DNA from: Catonia carolina
Lineage: Eukaryota; Arthropoda; Insecta; Hemiptera; Achilidae
DNA length: 64,000 bases
NCBI GenBank assembly: GCA_035578175.1
Contig: JAQMRL010000001.1
Span: forward strand, 437,481,639 to 437,545,638
Direction: 5' to 3'
Shown: one piece after another, positions 21,320-32,924 of the stretch
How the letters are laid out: every line of letters begins with the position of its first letter
Numbering within the stretch: the stretch's first letter is position 1
Made by a program: the position numbers and the translations under genes
Notes under the pieces: model-generated
The model's input: only the letters and a program-made list of their open reading frames with translations
What the model was told of the DNA's origin: nothing
The model's database searches: none

Positions 21320-22620
21320 TAGTCCATCCTCTCTTAGTTTGCTCCTAATGTAAACAAATAATGACGTCACTGAGCATGCGCATTGTATCAAAATGTGTAC
21401 ACGCTGATTAAAAAGTAACAACAAATTACTTTCAAAAGTATTTAAATACAAAATACTTTTAAAAGCATTTTTTTAAATGAAATTGTTAGGCCTACATCAT
21501 ATCATGACTGATGTTTTTAGTACTTTAAGTACTTATAATTTAAAAAATCTGGAGTGAAACACTCACACAACTTTCTCTTGCTAATGCAAATAATTAACAA
21601 TAATCCTAACATTTGTAATAAAATATCAGAAATAAACAAAAAACTAACCTCAATAAACATAACCTAATTTTAATCATGAGTGAAAGACGCAAAATGACAA
21701 TCGACCTCAGTTTGGCTTAAAAATACGAAAAATCACTCTTTCATGCTAAACTAGGCTTTGTAGAGAAAAATGCTCAAAATAAAAGTTGTAGATCTTTTAA
21801 TTTTCTATAAATTTAATTATTTACACTTTTGTCGTAAAATGCATACTAAGGCCGATATCTTTAACAAATCGATTTTTCACACGTTTTCGTGAGAAAAAAA
21901 CCGAAAATTGCTAATTACCGCTAAACTAAGCATTATACAAAAAATTGTTCGAAATAAAAGTTGTAGAATTTTAAATTGTCTACAACTTTTATTATATACA
22001 TTTTTGCAGTAAAATGCATAATAAAGCCGCAATCTTAAAAAAACAATTTTTTGACGTAAAAACAGCCTCACCAAGAATTTCAGTAAACATGACGCCTACC
22101 CTATCTTGTAGAGAATAAAAATTTAAAGAAACCAGGCGATTTTTAAAAAAATCGTAGGACCAGTTTTAGAGAAAATTGCAAAAAAGTGAAAAATTACACG
22201 AATAAACTACTACTTTCGGTTGACCGATTTTGATGAAAATGTTCGTGTCGGATCCGGTAGTAGTATGTAACTTAAGTTTTAAGTTACAAGTTCGTACAAT
22301 GTTTCATTCTTGAAATATTCTGTTCACACACACACACACAGACACACAGACACAGACACACACACACAGACCAATCGCTAAAAACATTTTTTTTGGGTTC
22401 AGGGGGTCTGAAAACGTATAGATCCGGTGAAAACTCGATTTCGAAAAATCGATATGAAAACAATACTTTCCTTCCTATATATTCATATAGACAAGAGAAA
22501 GTAAAAATAGTTAACTTAATAGGAATACAACATCCGTAAAGTCGGAGACTCTAGCGTGCACCCTGTAGTAGCTGGTTTTGGTTTATTGACAGTAGGAGCA
22601 AACTAAGAACGGCTCAACTG
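21320..22620. mobile_element. M MITE carrying an X element
   Basis: Left end TAGTCCATCCTCTCTTAG, right end (inward) CAGTTGAGCCGTTCTTAG, TA outside both. X fills 21548-22507. The left TA is shared with the element ending at 21317. Confidence 0.86.
21548..22507 (+). mobile_element. X element inside an M MITE
   Basis: Full-length copy interrupting the M MITE at AATTTAAAAAA^TAGTTAAC. The intact M copy at 6159-6500 gives the empty site (6371-6394), so the borders of X are exact: TCTGG at one side, GTAAAAA at the other. It contains a compound CA/CAGA tract. Confidence 0.9.
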
Positions 22621-22993
22621 TACAGTAGATAGACTATATGATAAATAGCTTCCCTGCTTACATACGTAGGTTCACAATACCGAGATACATTACATATTAC
22701 ATTGTAAATAAATAAATGTGCTTTCAAATGCCCGTACAGAATACTTAAAAAGGATATTGAAAAAAGAAATAAAAATAATAACAGTATTTAAATATCAATA
22801 AATTTACAAATAATATAATGCATACAGAAATTATTTATTCATAAAGTTGTTGAGTCGTTTAAACCGATTAAATGAATAATTGATGTAAGGGAGGGGCATT
22901 CATTTTCAATTAAGTGGGTATAAAATTAATTTATTATATTAAGATATAAAAATATTAAAAGAGTAGAAAAATATTATTGTTTTCACGTATTAA

Positions 22994-23543
22994 CCCTTTA
23001 TAGGTCTTTGGTCACTGCCCATAACAGACAGGTGGAGTGTCAAATTATTTACACTCAATCTGTTCGTTGCAGGGCTAAAATAAATAGTTCTGTTTCTTAT
23101 CACATGGTCAGCCAAATTAATGACTGACTCATTTAAGAACAGACGAGGTAGAGGTGTAAAAGACACTAATCAGAGTTATTTCCTCTGAAAGTAATGAATT
23201 TCATTAAAGAGCCAGACCCTGTGGTGAATGAAGTGAAGGTGTCATTTGCAGAGTGAAAAATATGTGCTTTTCAGAGGGCCCGGCATGCTGATAAGTGTAC
23301 TTTTCCATTCAGTGAGGAAGGCAATTGTAAACCATCTCACTCCTCGTTTTACTTAGTAAAACCTCTACAGGTTCAAACCAGCCTTTTGGCTGATGGCCTA
23401 AACAAGGTCTTTGGTAAGTATACTTGCCACTGGCAATAAGGTCGATTGTTTTAAAGAATAAGCTATGCAGTTGAACCCTATTGGCATTTTATGGTTTTAT
23501 AGATATTCTCTGGTAAGTAGGGTATCCACATTTTGAAATAATT
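22994..23543. mobile_element. P MITE half carrying a family A element
   Basis: TTAA at 22990-22993, left end CCCTTTATAGGTCTTTGGTA (split by A); lost after TCCACATTTTGAAAT. Confidence 0.82.
23013..23404 (+). mobile_element. Family A element inside a P MITE
   Basis: Flanked by AGGTCTTTGGT (23002-23012 and 23405-23415), part of the P end. Confidence 0.92.
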
Positions 23544-24904
23544 AGTGTTAAATTAATAATTAAAAATAAATAGTGAAAATTAATAATTTTCCGAACCTCG
23601 ATCAGAAATCGAATCTAGGATCTTCTGCTTTTTAGTTCAGCGTAATTTAGGCATGTAAATTACTATCTTACAGAGGTGGTTATACTTAGAATTATTAAAG
23701 CCCTACAAAACTAAACCCAACGACTTCAATTTTTGCTACAGAATAAAAGTTTTTGTTTTGGTTTAACGTCCGACTGTTCTGCAATTACTGCTAATGCAGA
23801 CGGTGAAGGATAAAATGATTTTTTGTAACGTATGAAAATATGCCGTGCCTAAATGAGATTCGAACCCAAGACCGCATGATGAGAGGCCAGCACGTTACCA
23901 CAGAATAAAAGTGATATGGATAAAAGTTTTAAAAGTTTTTTTTATTTTGTCCAGATGACTCCCAAGGAAGTATAGGACTTAATGTCAAGAAGTCGTATGC
24001 AAAAGTAAACTTATGAAAACTTATAAATTTATTTAAACTAATAATTAATTTAGAAAGAAAAGACTGATTAACAACTAAATAGTTTTTTTTTAACATTTGC
24101 CAAGTTAAAAATAAAATTAATTTTCTAACCTCAACTCTTAAAGAATTTGATCAAAGGTTTCTGTGAAACCTTGAATTAGGCAACAGGGAATAAAAAAGTA
24201 TTTCAAACCAACTATTAAAGATTAAGACAACCATTAGTAATGGTAAATTTGTAGTTGAAGGTTGTGTAATTTATTTCACCAAAAGAAATATATTTTTCAC
24301 TAAAAATGAATACTGTCTAGATGGATACAGTACTGATACTCACTCTTAAGGATAAATAATAGCCTACAGGAAATTAAAAAAAATATAAATAGATACTAGT
24401 CTATTACAAAAAGATTCTAAAATTGTTGTAAATCATTATCGTATGAATGTAAAGTTAATACTGAGATCTTGAACTTCAAAAATGTAATTATGATTTTTTT
24501 CTTTAGTTTTTAACGATTGCTGCCTATTTTTCCAAATTGTTACCTTAAGTTAACTATATAGCATAAACTATATTTTTACTGAAAGTTAATTATGACCACT
24601 TGAATAATAAACTAAATATAAAATTAAATATAAAATAGAAAGCTTTCTATTTTTTAAAATATTATATGTTATTAAAAACTGTACCACAATACGCATAAAT
24701 AAATTAAAACACAATAGAAAAATTTAAAACGTTGATAGCTTCTGATACCTCGGGGAGATAATACATCCGAGGACCAGCGATAAAGAAGCGAACAACAGTA
24801 GATGAGGAAAGATGGCCGCTGCACTTTGAAGAACTCACCACATGTACTAGAAAAAAGCTCTCTCAATACAAGCCAAGATAAGATATTATAATACTGTATA
24901 TACC
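23544..24904. other. Mostly unassigned; possible decayed SINE
   Basis: 23595-23690 (CGATCAGAAATCGAATCTAG ... ACAGAGGTGGTTA) may be an old E-type SINE. 24770-24850 is GC-richer, with short frames only. Confidence 0.35.
23751..23899 (-). mobile_element. Family C-head SINE, 5' truncated, with 13-bp duplication
   Basis: Flanked by ACAGAATAAAAGT (23738-23750 and 23900-23912). The first 30 bases or so of the head are missing. Confidence 0.88.
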
Positions 24905-25134
24905 AAAGTGAGTATCTTAAGTGGACCGGGAAAGCTAGCCTAAGAGAAGCAGATAAATATAAGAGAAAAATTCTCCGTCCGAAAGATAGTGAGTACGAGA
25001 TAGTGGACGGACAATAGAGGTTGCGAGAACAAGAAGAGCTTTACAAGAAAAACGAAGGATAAATGGAAACTATCAGAAAACGAAGACTAAAATACTACGA
25101 CCACCTGAATAGATTATGTGACAAAGTGGCTAAT
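24905..25134 (+). pseudogene. Decayed LINE C-terminal fragment
   Basis: Broken frames read KWTGKASLREADKYKRKILR, then RLREQEELYKKNEG, and finally ETIRKRRLKYYDHLNRL, close to the RKRRLKFYGHIQRLSEHR motif of the fragment at 45207. It ends directly at a (CTT)n microsatellite (25135-25164), which may have grown from its tail. Stops are present; there is no catalytic part. Confidence 0.55.

Positions 25135-25164
<30 letters not shown>
25135..25164. repeat. (CTT)n microsatellite
   Basis: About 10 units, directly after a LINE fragment. Confidence 0.95.
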
Positions 25165-25167
<3 letters not shown>

Positions 25168-25196
25168 ATCAAGGATTAGGCATAAGCCTGTTCCGA

Positions 25197-25798
25197 ACTA
25201 ATTTATTAAGGACGCAACCCTGATTATAAGAAGATAGAAGTAATACATCGGTAAATTTTCTGTCCCCCAATCGGTATGTTGGCAACAGTGTACTCAAGGC
25301 CAAAAACCTAAGACAGTTAAAATGTTCCAGTCAAGCATTAGTGTGGTGACAGCAGTCGTTTCGTTATATCCTGTCAACAATGGTTTTTTCCAAGGAAGAA
25401 CCGGGTGTTTTATTAAGAACGCAACCCTATGTTAAAAGCCACAATCTACGGCATACTTTTATTTTCCGTACTTTACAAATTATTAGTTAATCTAAATTAT
25501 TATTTTACGAATGAATAGCAAATTGCAATGAAAACATTGTATTACTTCTATCTTCTTATAATCAGGGTTGCGTCCTTAATAAAACACCCGGTTCTTCCTT
25601 GGAAAAAACGATTGCTGACACAATATAACGAAACAACTGCTGTCACCACACTAATGCTTGACTGGAACATTTTAACTGTCTCAGGTAGTTGGCCTAGAGT
25701 ACACTGTTGCCAACATACCGATTGGGGGACAGAAAATTTACCAATGTATTACTTCTATCTTCTTATAATCAGGGTTGCGTCCTTAATAAAACACCCGT
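25197..25798. mobile_element. Foldback element G, second copy
   Basis: Left arm 25199-25440, same spacer as the first copy, right arm 25541-25747, then a partial second unit ending ACACCCGT with TA at 25799-25800. The left terminal 10 bases do not match. Confidence 0.8.
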
Positions 25799-25805
25799 TA
25801 TAATA

Positions 25806-26250
25806 GGTATCTTCGCCTCCGAAAATCATGTGTTAAACAGCTGACTCGACTCGAAACAGCTGTTAAACGACTTTACTGTACAGTTAAGCCATTCTTAGTT
25901 TGCTCCTACTGTCAACAAACAAAGCCACCTACTACAGAGTGCACGATAGAGTCTGCGACTTTACGGATGTCGTATTGCTATTAAGTTAAGTATTTTTTAA
26001 GTTATAAGTACTTAAAGTACTAAATACTTCAGTCATTATATTATGATGTAGGCCTAACAATTTCATTTAGATAAAATACTTTTAAAAGTATTTTGTTTTT
26101 AAATACTTTTGAAAGTACTTTGCTGTTACTTTTTAATCAGCCTGTACACATTTTGATATAATGCGCATGCTCAGTGACATCATTATTTGTTTACTTTAGG
26201 AGCAAACTAAGAGAGGCTGGACTGTAGATCAACCTGGTGGGCACCCATAA
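25806..26250 (-). mobile_element. Family B SINE fragment split by an M MITE
   Basis: Remnant TCGCCTCCGAAAATCATGTG to GACTTTAC, then M (25881-26224), then TAGATCAACCTGGTGGG. Confidence 0.75.
25881..26224. mobile_element. M MITE inside a B fragment
   Basis: CAGTTAAGCCATTCTTAG to GAGAGGCTGGACTG, TA at 25879-25880 and 26225-26226. Confidence 0.88.
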
Positions 26251-26747
26251 AGTAAGCGATTTATCATAAGTGATGGAGTCGGCACCAAAGAAAAACGAGA
26301 AAAAATTAGACAAAGAAGTTCACCGATTGATGTTATTGTACCGATTTATAATAGTCTAACTAATATTAAGCCCTGATTAAAATATCGTCAATTAAATTTT
26401 AATGTGTTGGTTATAAAGCAGAAAACAAAAAACATTTTGCTACCGATGGTGAGGTGTAAATAATTTTACTATCTACCTGTTATTAAACAAAACGTAATGT
26501 CACTTTTTCTTTAAATATAAATCAAATCTAATAGAGGATCGATTATTAGACAATTTAAACCTTGAAACTGACCCTGATAAAGATCAATTGAAACAAGGTC
26601 GCTTTTAAAATTGAAATTCAAGAAAAAACTAATTTTTTGGAAGTATGTTTTAAAAATGCTATTTTTTAGTGTAGTCATTTGGGTGATAGGTTATAAAACG
26701 AAAGTTACTGAGTTCGATTCCACCCTATGATATTGAAATATAACACG
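26251..26747. other. Unassigned; possible tRNA-like SINE trace
   Basis: GAGTTCGATTCCACCC at about 26711 resembles a B-box. Nothing else is seen. Confidence 0.3.
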
Positions 26748-26751
26748 TTAA

Positions 26752-27725
26752 CCCTTTATAGGTCTTTGGTAAGTATACTTACCACTGGCAATAAGGTCGA
26801 TTTTATTTAAGAATAAGCTATGCAGTTGAACCGTATTGGCGTTTTATAGTTTTATAAAATGTTCTCTGGTAATTAGGCCATCCACATTTTGAAATTAGCG
26901 CCTAGCAACCATTTGCTTCGTGAGTTGCACGAATGTGGTAAGGATTCATTACAGCGTATGCCACCGTGTTGTTTTGTTGTTACTTTTGTACAGTGCTTAG
27001 AAAATTCGAATTTTTTAACGGGAAAGCTCGCATTCATGCTAATATAAAGTTAAGATAAGCTATTCTACAAATTTTCTGGTTATAAAATAGTACTAAAAGT
27101 TGTTTTAATAGCTTTCTTTCCACTAAACATTATGTGATTCCCATTTTAATAAACGTTCCTTGGTAAGTATACTTAACATCAAAACAAAGAAATATCTTAC
27201 TATTTCTCACCGGTAATACATTATTCAAGTTCCTGCAAAGCAAAATTTAACATTTTACAACATGTAGTACATTTTTCCCTGTAGTACTGCCCTGTTGTTG
27301 TTTAGGTCATCAGCCTGTAGGCTGGTTTGAACCCGTAGAGGTTTTACTAAGTAAATCGAGGAGTGAAGTGGTTTACCATTGCCTTCCTCACTGAATGGAA
27401 AAGTATGCTTATCAGCATGCCGGGCCCTCTGAAAAGCACAAATTTTCCACTCTGCAAATGACACCTTCACTTCATTCACCACAGGGTCTGGCTGTATAGT
27501 GAAATTCATTACTTTCAGAGGAGATAACTCTGATTAGTGTCTTTTACACCTCTACCTCTTCTGTTCTTAAATGATTCAGTCATTTAATTGGCTGACCATG
27601 TGATAAGAAACAGAACTATTTATTTTAGCCCTGCAACGAACAGATTGAGTGTAAATAATTTGTCACTCCACCTGTCTGTTATGGGCAGTATACTGCCTAG
27701 GGCAGTAGTACTGCCCTATAATGGG
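26752..27725. mobile_element. P MITE carrying a family A element
   Basis: TTAA at 26748-26751 and 27726-27729, ends CCCTTTATAG and CTATAATGGG. The A element occupies 27293-27688. Confidence 0.86.
27293..27688 (-). mobile_element. Family A element inside a P MITE
   Basis: Complete copy. The hairpin loop differs (CAGCC-TACA-GGCTG on its strand) but the stem is kept. Flanks are similar rather than identical (TAGTACTGCC and TATACTGCC). Confidence 0.88.
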
Positions 27726-28137
27726 TTAAACACCAACAATACTATACTGTAACTTACTGTAGTAACTAATGATCTAGCAGTTAATACAGGTTTGAAGAAA
27801 TTAAAGAGTTTAAATATTTTTAGATCTTTCGGGCTATTCTAATCATTCGGCTAGAAAAAAAAACGCTATCATTTTTTAAGTAAATTCAACCAGTCACGCA
27901 ACTTCGTACAGTAATCAACTGAAAACTACACAAGAACAAACTTTATCGGAGTTCCCTGTTTAAATAATTCATATCTACTCCACGAGAAAAGTTCATAACA
28001 TAGTGCGATAACATTGGGTGATTTTATCAATAATGGAAAATTATCGATAACAGAAAAGCTAAAATTGAATGAGGCAGTGAGAATAGGCCTACTACCATAT
28101 TCTAATTTCAAGTATGTTTAGCCTACTAGGTACCGTT

Positions 28138-28729
28138 CTAGCGAATAAAACCCACTCCTCTTAGTTTTCATTGATGGGCTCTGCTATCCCACGAAAACAA
28201 CCTTGTTTGGAACCTAAAGGTTTCAAAGAGAATGTGCCAAAACATTCGAAACATTCAAAAAATATAAACAATATTACAATAATAATGTTTCAACACAAGG
28301 GACTCTTTCTAGAATTTGTTATAATTTTTGATAAGTACTTTTATTATTATAATACCATAAAAATTATAATAATTTTTATACATATTATTATTTTATGGTA
28401 TTGCTAGAGTAAACTGACCGAAGAATTTTTATTATTTTTACTTATAAATTTTCATTTTATAACCAGTTTTGTTATTTTCTCTCGTTGTAAAAGAATAAAA
28501 ATATTGTATCTAATAAGACCTGTTTATTAGTAAAGGTTTAACTTCTTTTTTTTAGTTTAGAGGAGTGCTGGGAAAACCAATTCTGGCGAATAAAATCCAC
28601 TCCTCTTAGTTTTCATTGATGGGCTCTGCTATCCCACGAAAACAACCTTGTTTGGAACCTAAAGGTTTCAAAGAGAATGTGCCAGAACATTTAAAACAGT
28701 CAAAAAATATAAACAACATTACAACAATA
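28138..28729. repeat. Direct repeat pair of about 145 bp, 446 bases apart
   Basis: 28138-28281 and 28584-28729 both read GCGAATAAAA(C/T)CCACTCCTCT through GGAACCTAAAGGTTTCAAAG to an ATA/ACA-rich end. They could be two copies of a short LINE 3' end or a local duplication. A palindrome ATACCATAAAA...TTTTATGGTAT lies between (about 28355-28405). Confidence 0.7.
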
Positions 28730-28885
28730 ATAATAATCTAAATGAATGTTTAGTTTCAGTTTATAATTAGGGTCGGTTTTACCCCACTTTCCTTTTTAAA
28801 GTGTATTACTATATTGTGCGTTGTTTGGTGTAATTGGAACTTAGGTCCTTTTGTAAAAAATTCAAATGAAATAAATAGATAAATA

Positions 28886-29085
28886 GCCGGCCGCATTGGC
28901 GCAGTTGGTAACGTGCTCGCCTCTCATCATGCGGTCCTGGGTTCGAATCCCACTCAGGCACAGCATGTTTTCATACGTTACAAAAAATCATTTCATCCTC
29001 CATTGTACAATAGTTACATCTCAACGTAGTCGCTAATGACCGTTGTAGTTGATGCGACGTTAAATAAATAAATAAATTTTAAAAA
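28886..29085 (+). mobile_element. Family C SINE, with 12-bp duplication
   Basis: Good reference copy: A-box TTGGCGCAGTTGG, B-box GGTTCGAATCC, (AAAT)n tail. Flanked by AATAGATAAATA (28874-28885 and 29086-29097). Confidence 0.9.
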
Positions 29086-29124
29086 AATAGATAAATAAAT
29101 GAAACTCTGTTCAATTTTTATCAA

Positions 29125-29266
29125 CAGGTAGGTCATTAACGACTACTTTGGGTTAAAGAAGGGTGGATTTAAACTTGTAATAATTTTCCAGACCCTGGCC
29201 GGGAATCGAACATAGTATTTTGCTTTGCAACGTAGCACTATAACCACTGTGCCACAGAGGTGGTCA
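29125..29266 (-). mobile_element. Family E tRNA-like SINE
   Basis: On the minus strand: CTGTGGCACAGTGGTTATAG head, GTTCGATTCCCGGCCAGGG core, related to the copy at 49223. Confidence 0.65.
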
Positions 29267-29794
29267 CTTAATAAGCATAATTTTTAACAATAATATCTGA
29301 TTATGAAAACCGGAAATAAAATAAATATTTTCTTAGTATTACCAGACACTACGATCGAGTTTGATAACCGTTTAGAAAGGGAACGATTTGCAGTAGATCT
29401 ATATTCGAATGCGAGATGTTAAAAAAAAACAATAAGATACGTATGATGTAGTAGCCAGATTTATTTTTAATGTACTAGTACATCAAAGAGATACAAATAT
29501 AGTCACTAGTAATGTGATTTTAATGACTCAAAAGAAAGGCATACAATAAAAAAAACGTACGTAAGCTACTGTAATATAAAATTAATAAGAGATTAAGGAA
29601 CTGGTTTTTATCATACAGTGAAATAAATAAAGTGGTATCGAATAGGCTTACAGGGAGGTCAACCAAATTAAAAGGAAATATTTATTGTCCGACAAAAAAT
29701 TTAAATAAATAATAACTAGTTCAAAATTATAACAGGACGTTTGTTACGGAAATCCTACAATAATGAATTTTATGGGGAAGAAGATCAAAAAATA

Positions 29795-29957
29795 ATAAAT
29801 ATACTCGTATATCTTTCAAATTTTTTATATAAATATCCATAGAATATTTCTATTCCATAGAATATAAATATCCATAGAATACTCGTATATCGTTCAAATT
29901 TTTATATAAATATTCTATGGATATTTGAAAGATACTATACGAGTATATTTATTATTT
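29795..29957. repeat. AT-rich palindrome, about 160 bp
   Basis: AATAAATATACTCGTATATC on the left is inverted in GATACTATACGAGTATATTT on the right, with repeated ATCCATAGAATA units between. Possibly a tiny MITE. Confidence 0.65.
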
Positions 29958-30248
29958 TGAATAGGTATTTACGATATTTTGTTATATTCAGTGTCTATTA
30001 ATTGGATTTTTTTGTATAGTTCTTTGTTATTTCATGCGTTATATTTTGTTTTTGTTAATAGTTTTGTAATGTTTTACATATTTCTATTATGTCACAATGT
30101 TCAATTATTTTTAATGTTTACTGAGTATGTAGGCCTAATATTTTTATGTAAATTGTAAATAATTTTGTGTTTGTAATCAAAGTTCGTAAAGTAATTGTTT
30201 CGTAAATAATCAAAGTAAATATCAAAGTTTCATATCAAAGTAAAAAAA

Positions 30249-31222
30249 TCTGGTGTGAAACACTCACACAACTTTCTCTTGCCAATGCAAATAATTAATA
30301 ATAAACCTAACATTATTAATAAAATATTAAAAATAAACAACAACTAACCTCAAAAACATAACCTTATTTTAATCATGAGTGGAAGACGCAAAATGAAAAT
30401 CGAACTCAATTTGGCTTAAAAAAAACGGAAAATCACACTTTCACGCTAAACTAGGCTCTGTAGAGAAAAATGCTCTAAACAAAAGTTGTAGATCTTTTAA
30501 TTTTCTATAACTTTTATTATATACACTTTTGTCGTAAAATGCATACTAAGACCGAAATGTTAAAAAAATCGATTTTTCTCACGTTTTCGTGAGAAAAAAA
30601 ACAGAAAATCGCAAATTACCGCTAAACTAAGCGTTATACAAAAAAATGTTTGAAACAAAAGTTGTAGGTTTTTAAATTCTCTACAACTTTTATTATATAA
30701 GTTTTTGCGCTAAAATTTATATTAAAGCCGTAATCTTAAAAAAACAACGTTTTTACGTGAAAACAGCCTCACCGAGAATTTCAGCAGACATGGCGCCTAC
30801 CTTATCTTGTAGAGAATAAAAAATTGAGTAAAATAGGCGATTTTAAAAAAAATCGTAGGACCAGTTTTTGAGAAAATCGCAAAAAAGTGAAAAATTATAC
30901 GAATAAACTACTACTTCCGGTTGACCGATTTTGATGAAAATGTTCGTGTCGGGTCCGGTAGTGGTACGTAACTTAAGTTTCGAGTTTCAAGTTCGTACGA
31001 TGTTCCGTTCTTGAGATATTCTGTTCACACACACACACACACAGACACACAGACACACACTCAGACACACAGACACACACACAGACCAATCGCTAAAAAC
31101 ATGTTTTTTGGATTCAGGGGGTCTGAAAACGTATAGATCTGGTGAAAACTCGATTTCGAAAAATCGACATGAAAACAATACTTTCCTTCCTATATATTCA
31201 TATAGGCAAGAGAAAGTAAAAA
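30249..31222 (+). mobile_element. X element, full length
   Basis: Same structure as the copy at 9472, with very high similarity to it. The internal CA/CAGA tract is at about 31025-31085. Preceded by seven A, followed by T. Confidence 0.85.
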
Positions 31223-31639
31223 TAATAAAAAATATTCTATGGAGTCAAAAATTTCCAAAAACTTACTATGAACATGTACACTCAGACAAAACAATTAAAC
31301 CCTGTTTTCTAAAAATTGATTTCAGCGGAAATTAAGAAATTCATTTATATTATTAAATTGTTTTTGTACCAGAAACTATTTGAGTTTAATATTAAAACTA
31401 AGTATAGAAAGATCTTCAAATGATTTGGTATAAAATTTAACAGAGGCATAGTACGATATTTTTCCCATCCGGTAAATCTACGTATCTTGGACAAAATTCT
31501 AAAACAATTTTTGTGTTTAGTTGGGTACAAATGGATATATTTAAATTTCAAGAAGAAATGCTCATTATTTTGAAGAAATAATACGTACTCTCATAAAAAT
31601 GTAAATGCATGAAAACGTTAATACATTTAGTTCATTGTA

Positions 31640-31775
31640 AAAGGGTTTACATAAATCACGTCTTTTAGCTCCTAAGACGGCCCTAACAGCCCATTTCTGC
31701 ATCCTGAAGAACGGCATCTGCTTTACCCAGAAATCCCCAAGACTCTTGATTTTAGAGCTACATTGTTAATTCCAA
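31640..31775 (-). pseudogene. Short decayed LINE reverse-transcriptase fragment
   Basis: The minus strand reads VLGDFWVKQMPFFRMQKWAV then RAVLGAKRRDLCKPF. This fits the Jockey/R1-type segment (LWGN...VFLLQKRAVRILxGxxxRDSCRPLF) that follows the reverse transcriptase core. Only about 45 residues remain. Confidence 0.5.
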
Positions 31776-31789
31776 AACAAACCACTGAG

Positions 31790-32029
31790 GTTAGTTAAGA
31801 AAACTATCGATTTAAAATTTCAGTTCAATCGATTCGTCATATTTAATCGACTATGAATAAAATTAACACACACACAGACAGAGCGAGACAATCTTCTAAA
31901 ACCCACTTTTTGGGGGTTTCAAGAAATCATGATATAGGCCTACGTAAAATAGCAGTTGAAATCAAGATATCGAAATTTTCACACCATTGCAATAATTAAT
32001 TTCCGTATACTTTAAATGAGTGCGAGAAA

Positions 32030-32032
<3 letters not shown>
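31790..32032 (+). mobile_element. Diverged relative of X (right half)
   Basis: The order of parts matches X: an ATCGATT-rich block, ACACACACACAGACAGAGCG, AAACCCACTTTTTGGGGGTT (X: ATGTTTTTTGGGTTCAGGGG), a GATATCGAAATTTTCACACC block, and an end GAGTGCGAGAAAGTAA (X: GGCAAGAGAAAGTAAAAA). Base identity is low, so this is probably a separate, older subfamily. A (TAA)n run follows. Confidence 0.5.

Positions 32033-32064
<32 letters not shown>
32031..32064. repeat. (TAA)n microsatellite
   Basis: About 11 units at the end of the diverged X relative. Confidence 0.95.
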
Positions 32065-32924
32065 TCTTTATTTCTGTACATAATTTCATTTACAAAAATA
32101 TTAGTATTAATAACAGTTTAATTTATAATAATCTTAAAATATAATACAATAAAATTCTTCAAAATAATAAAATATTATACAACACTTACCATATTTCTAA
32201 AAAATAAATATTATACCAACTTTTTTAACTTCTCAATATTCAACAAAAGACTTACTTCATGTGATTTTGAATTAAAATTAATTTCACCCAGAAATATTAA
32301 AATCAATTTTTATATTTTCATAAAAAAACAAGTGTAGTTTTATGAATAATTTTAATAAATCTATTTATTTACAATATATTTGTTTAAATTTAAAATAACA
32401 AAATAACTTAATTTAAATTGAAATATATAATTGAATATAACTTTTTCTAAAGTTAAAAAAAATGTTTAGAAAAAGTTATATTTCTAGTACAATCAATGCG
32501 TGTAAGAATGTTGAAGTAAATAAAAAGTGAAAAATAGAAACTTTTAAAAAAATTCTTACAAAATATCTTATGGTATGAAATTTCATTTGTAAATTCTTCG
32601 ATTAAATGAAACAATTATTGAGTAAATCTATTTAAACTTAATTGAACTTTTAATTCAGTGAATTTGTAAGAATTTGAAGTAGTTACATTTAAGTATTTGT
32701 AAGTAGCCTTTCACTTGACAGTGTTCATGTAACAAAACTATTAGAAAGGTTTGTGTGCTACATTATTTTTTTTATTTTTACATTTATTTTTATACATGAA
32801 CTTATACTGAAATATTATTTGGGATGTAAAGTAATCTAAGACTTTTTGGGTTCTACTTTTTTTTTTAAAATGATCGATTATTCTTCCATATTTGTAAGGC
32901 ACACAAATATTTATATCTTATTTA
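32065..32924. other. AT-rich, only one hairpin
   Basis: Very AT-rich; nothing beyond the 32436 hairpin. Confidence 0.5.
32436..32482. repeat. Hairpin with 17-bp stem
   Basis: AATATAACTTTTTCTAA and TTAGAAAAAGTTATATT around an A-rich loop. No gene is placed next to it. Confidence 0.6.

Noticed and set aside
24672..24866. Minus-strand frame with hydrophobic segments that might be a signal or membrane exon
   Set aside because: No convincing splice sites at its borders and no support in neighbouring sequence.
28887..28960. Possible functional tRNA genes at C and D SINE heads
   Set aside because: Same heads recur with common tails and target duplications; the cloverleaf is incomplete.
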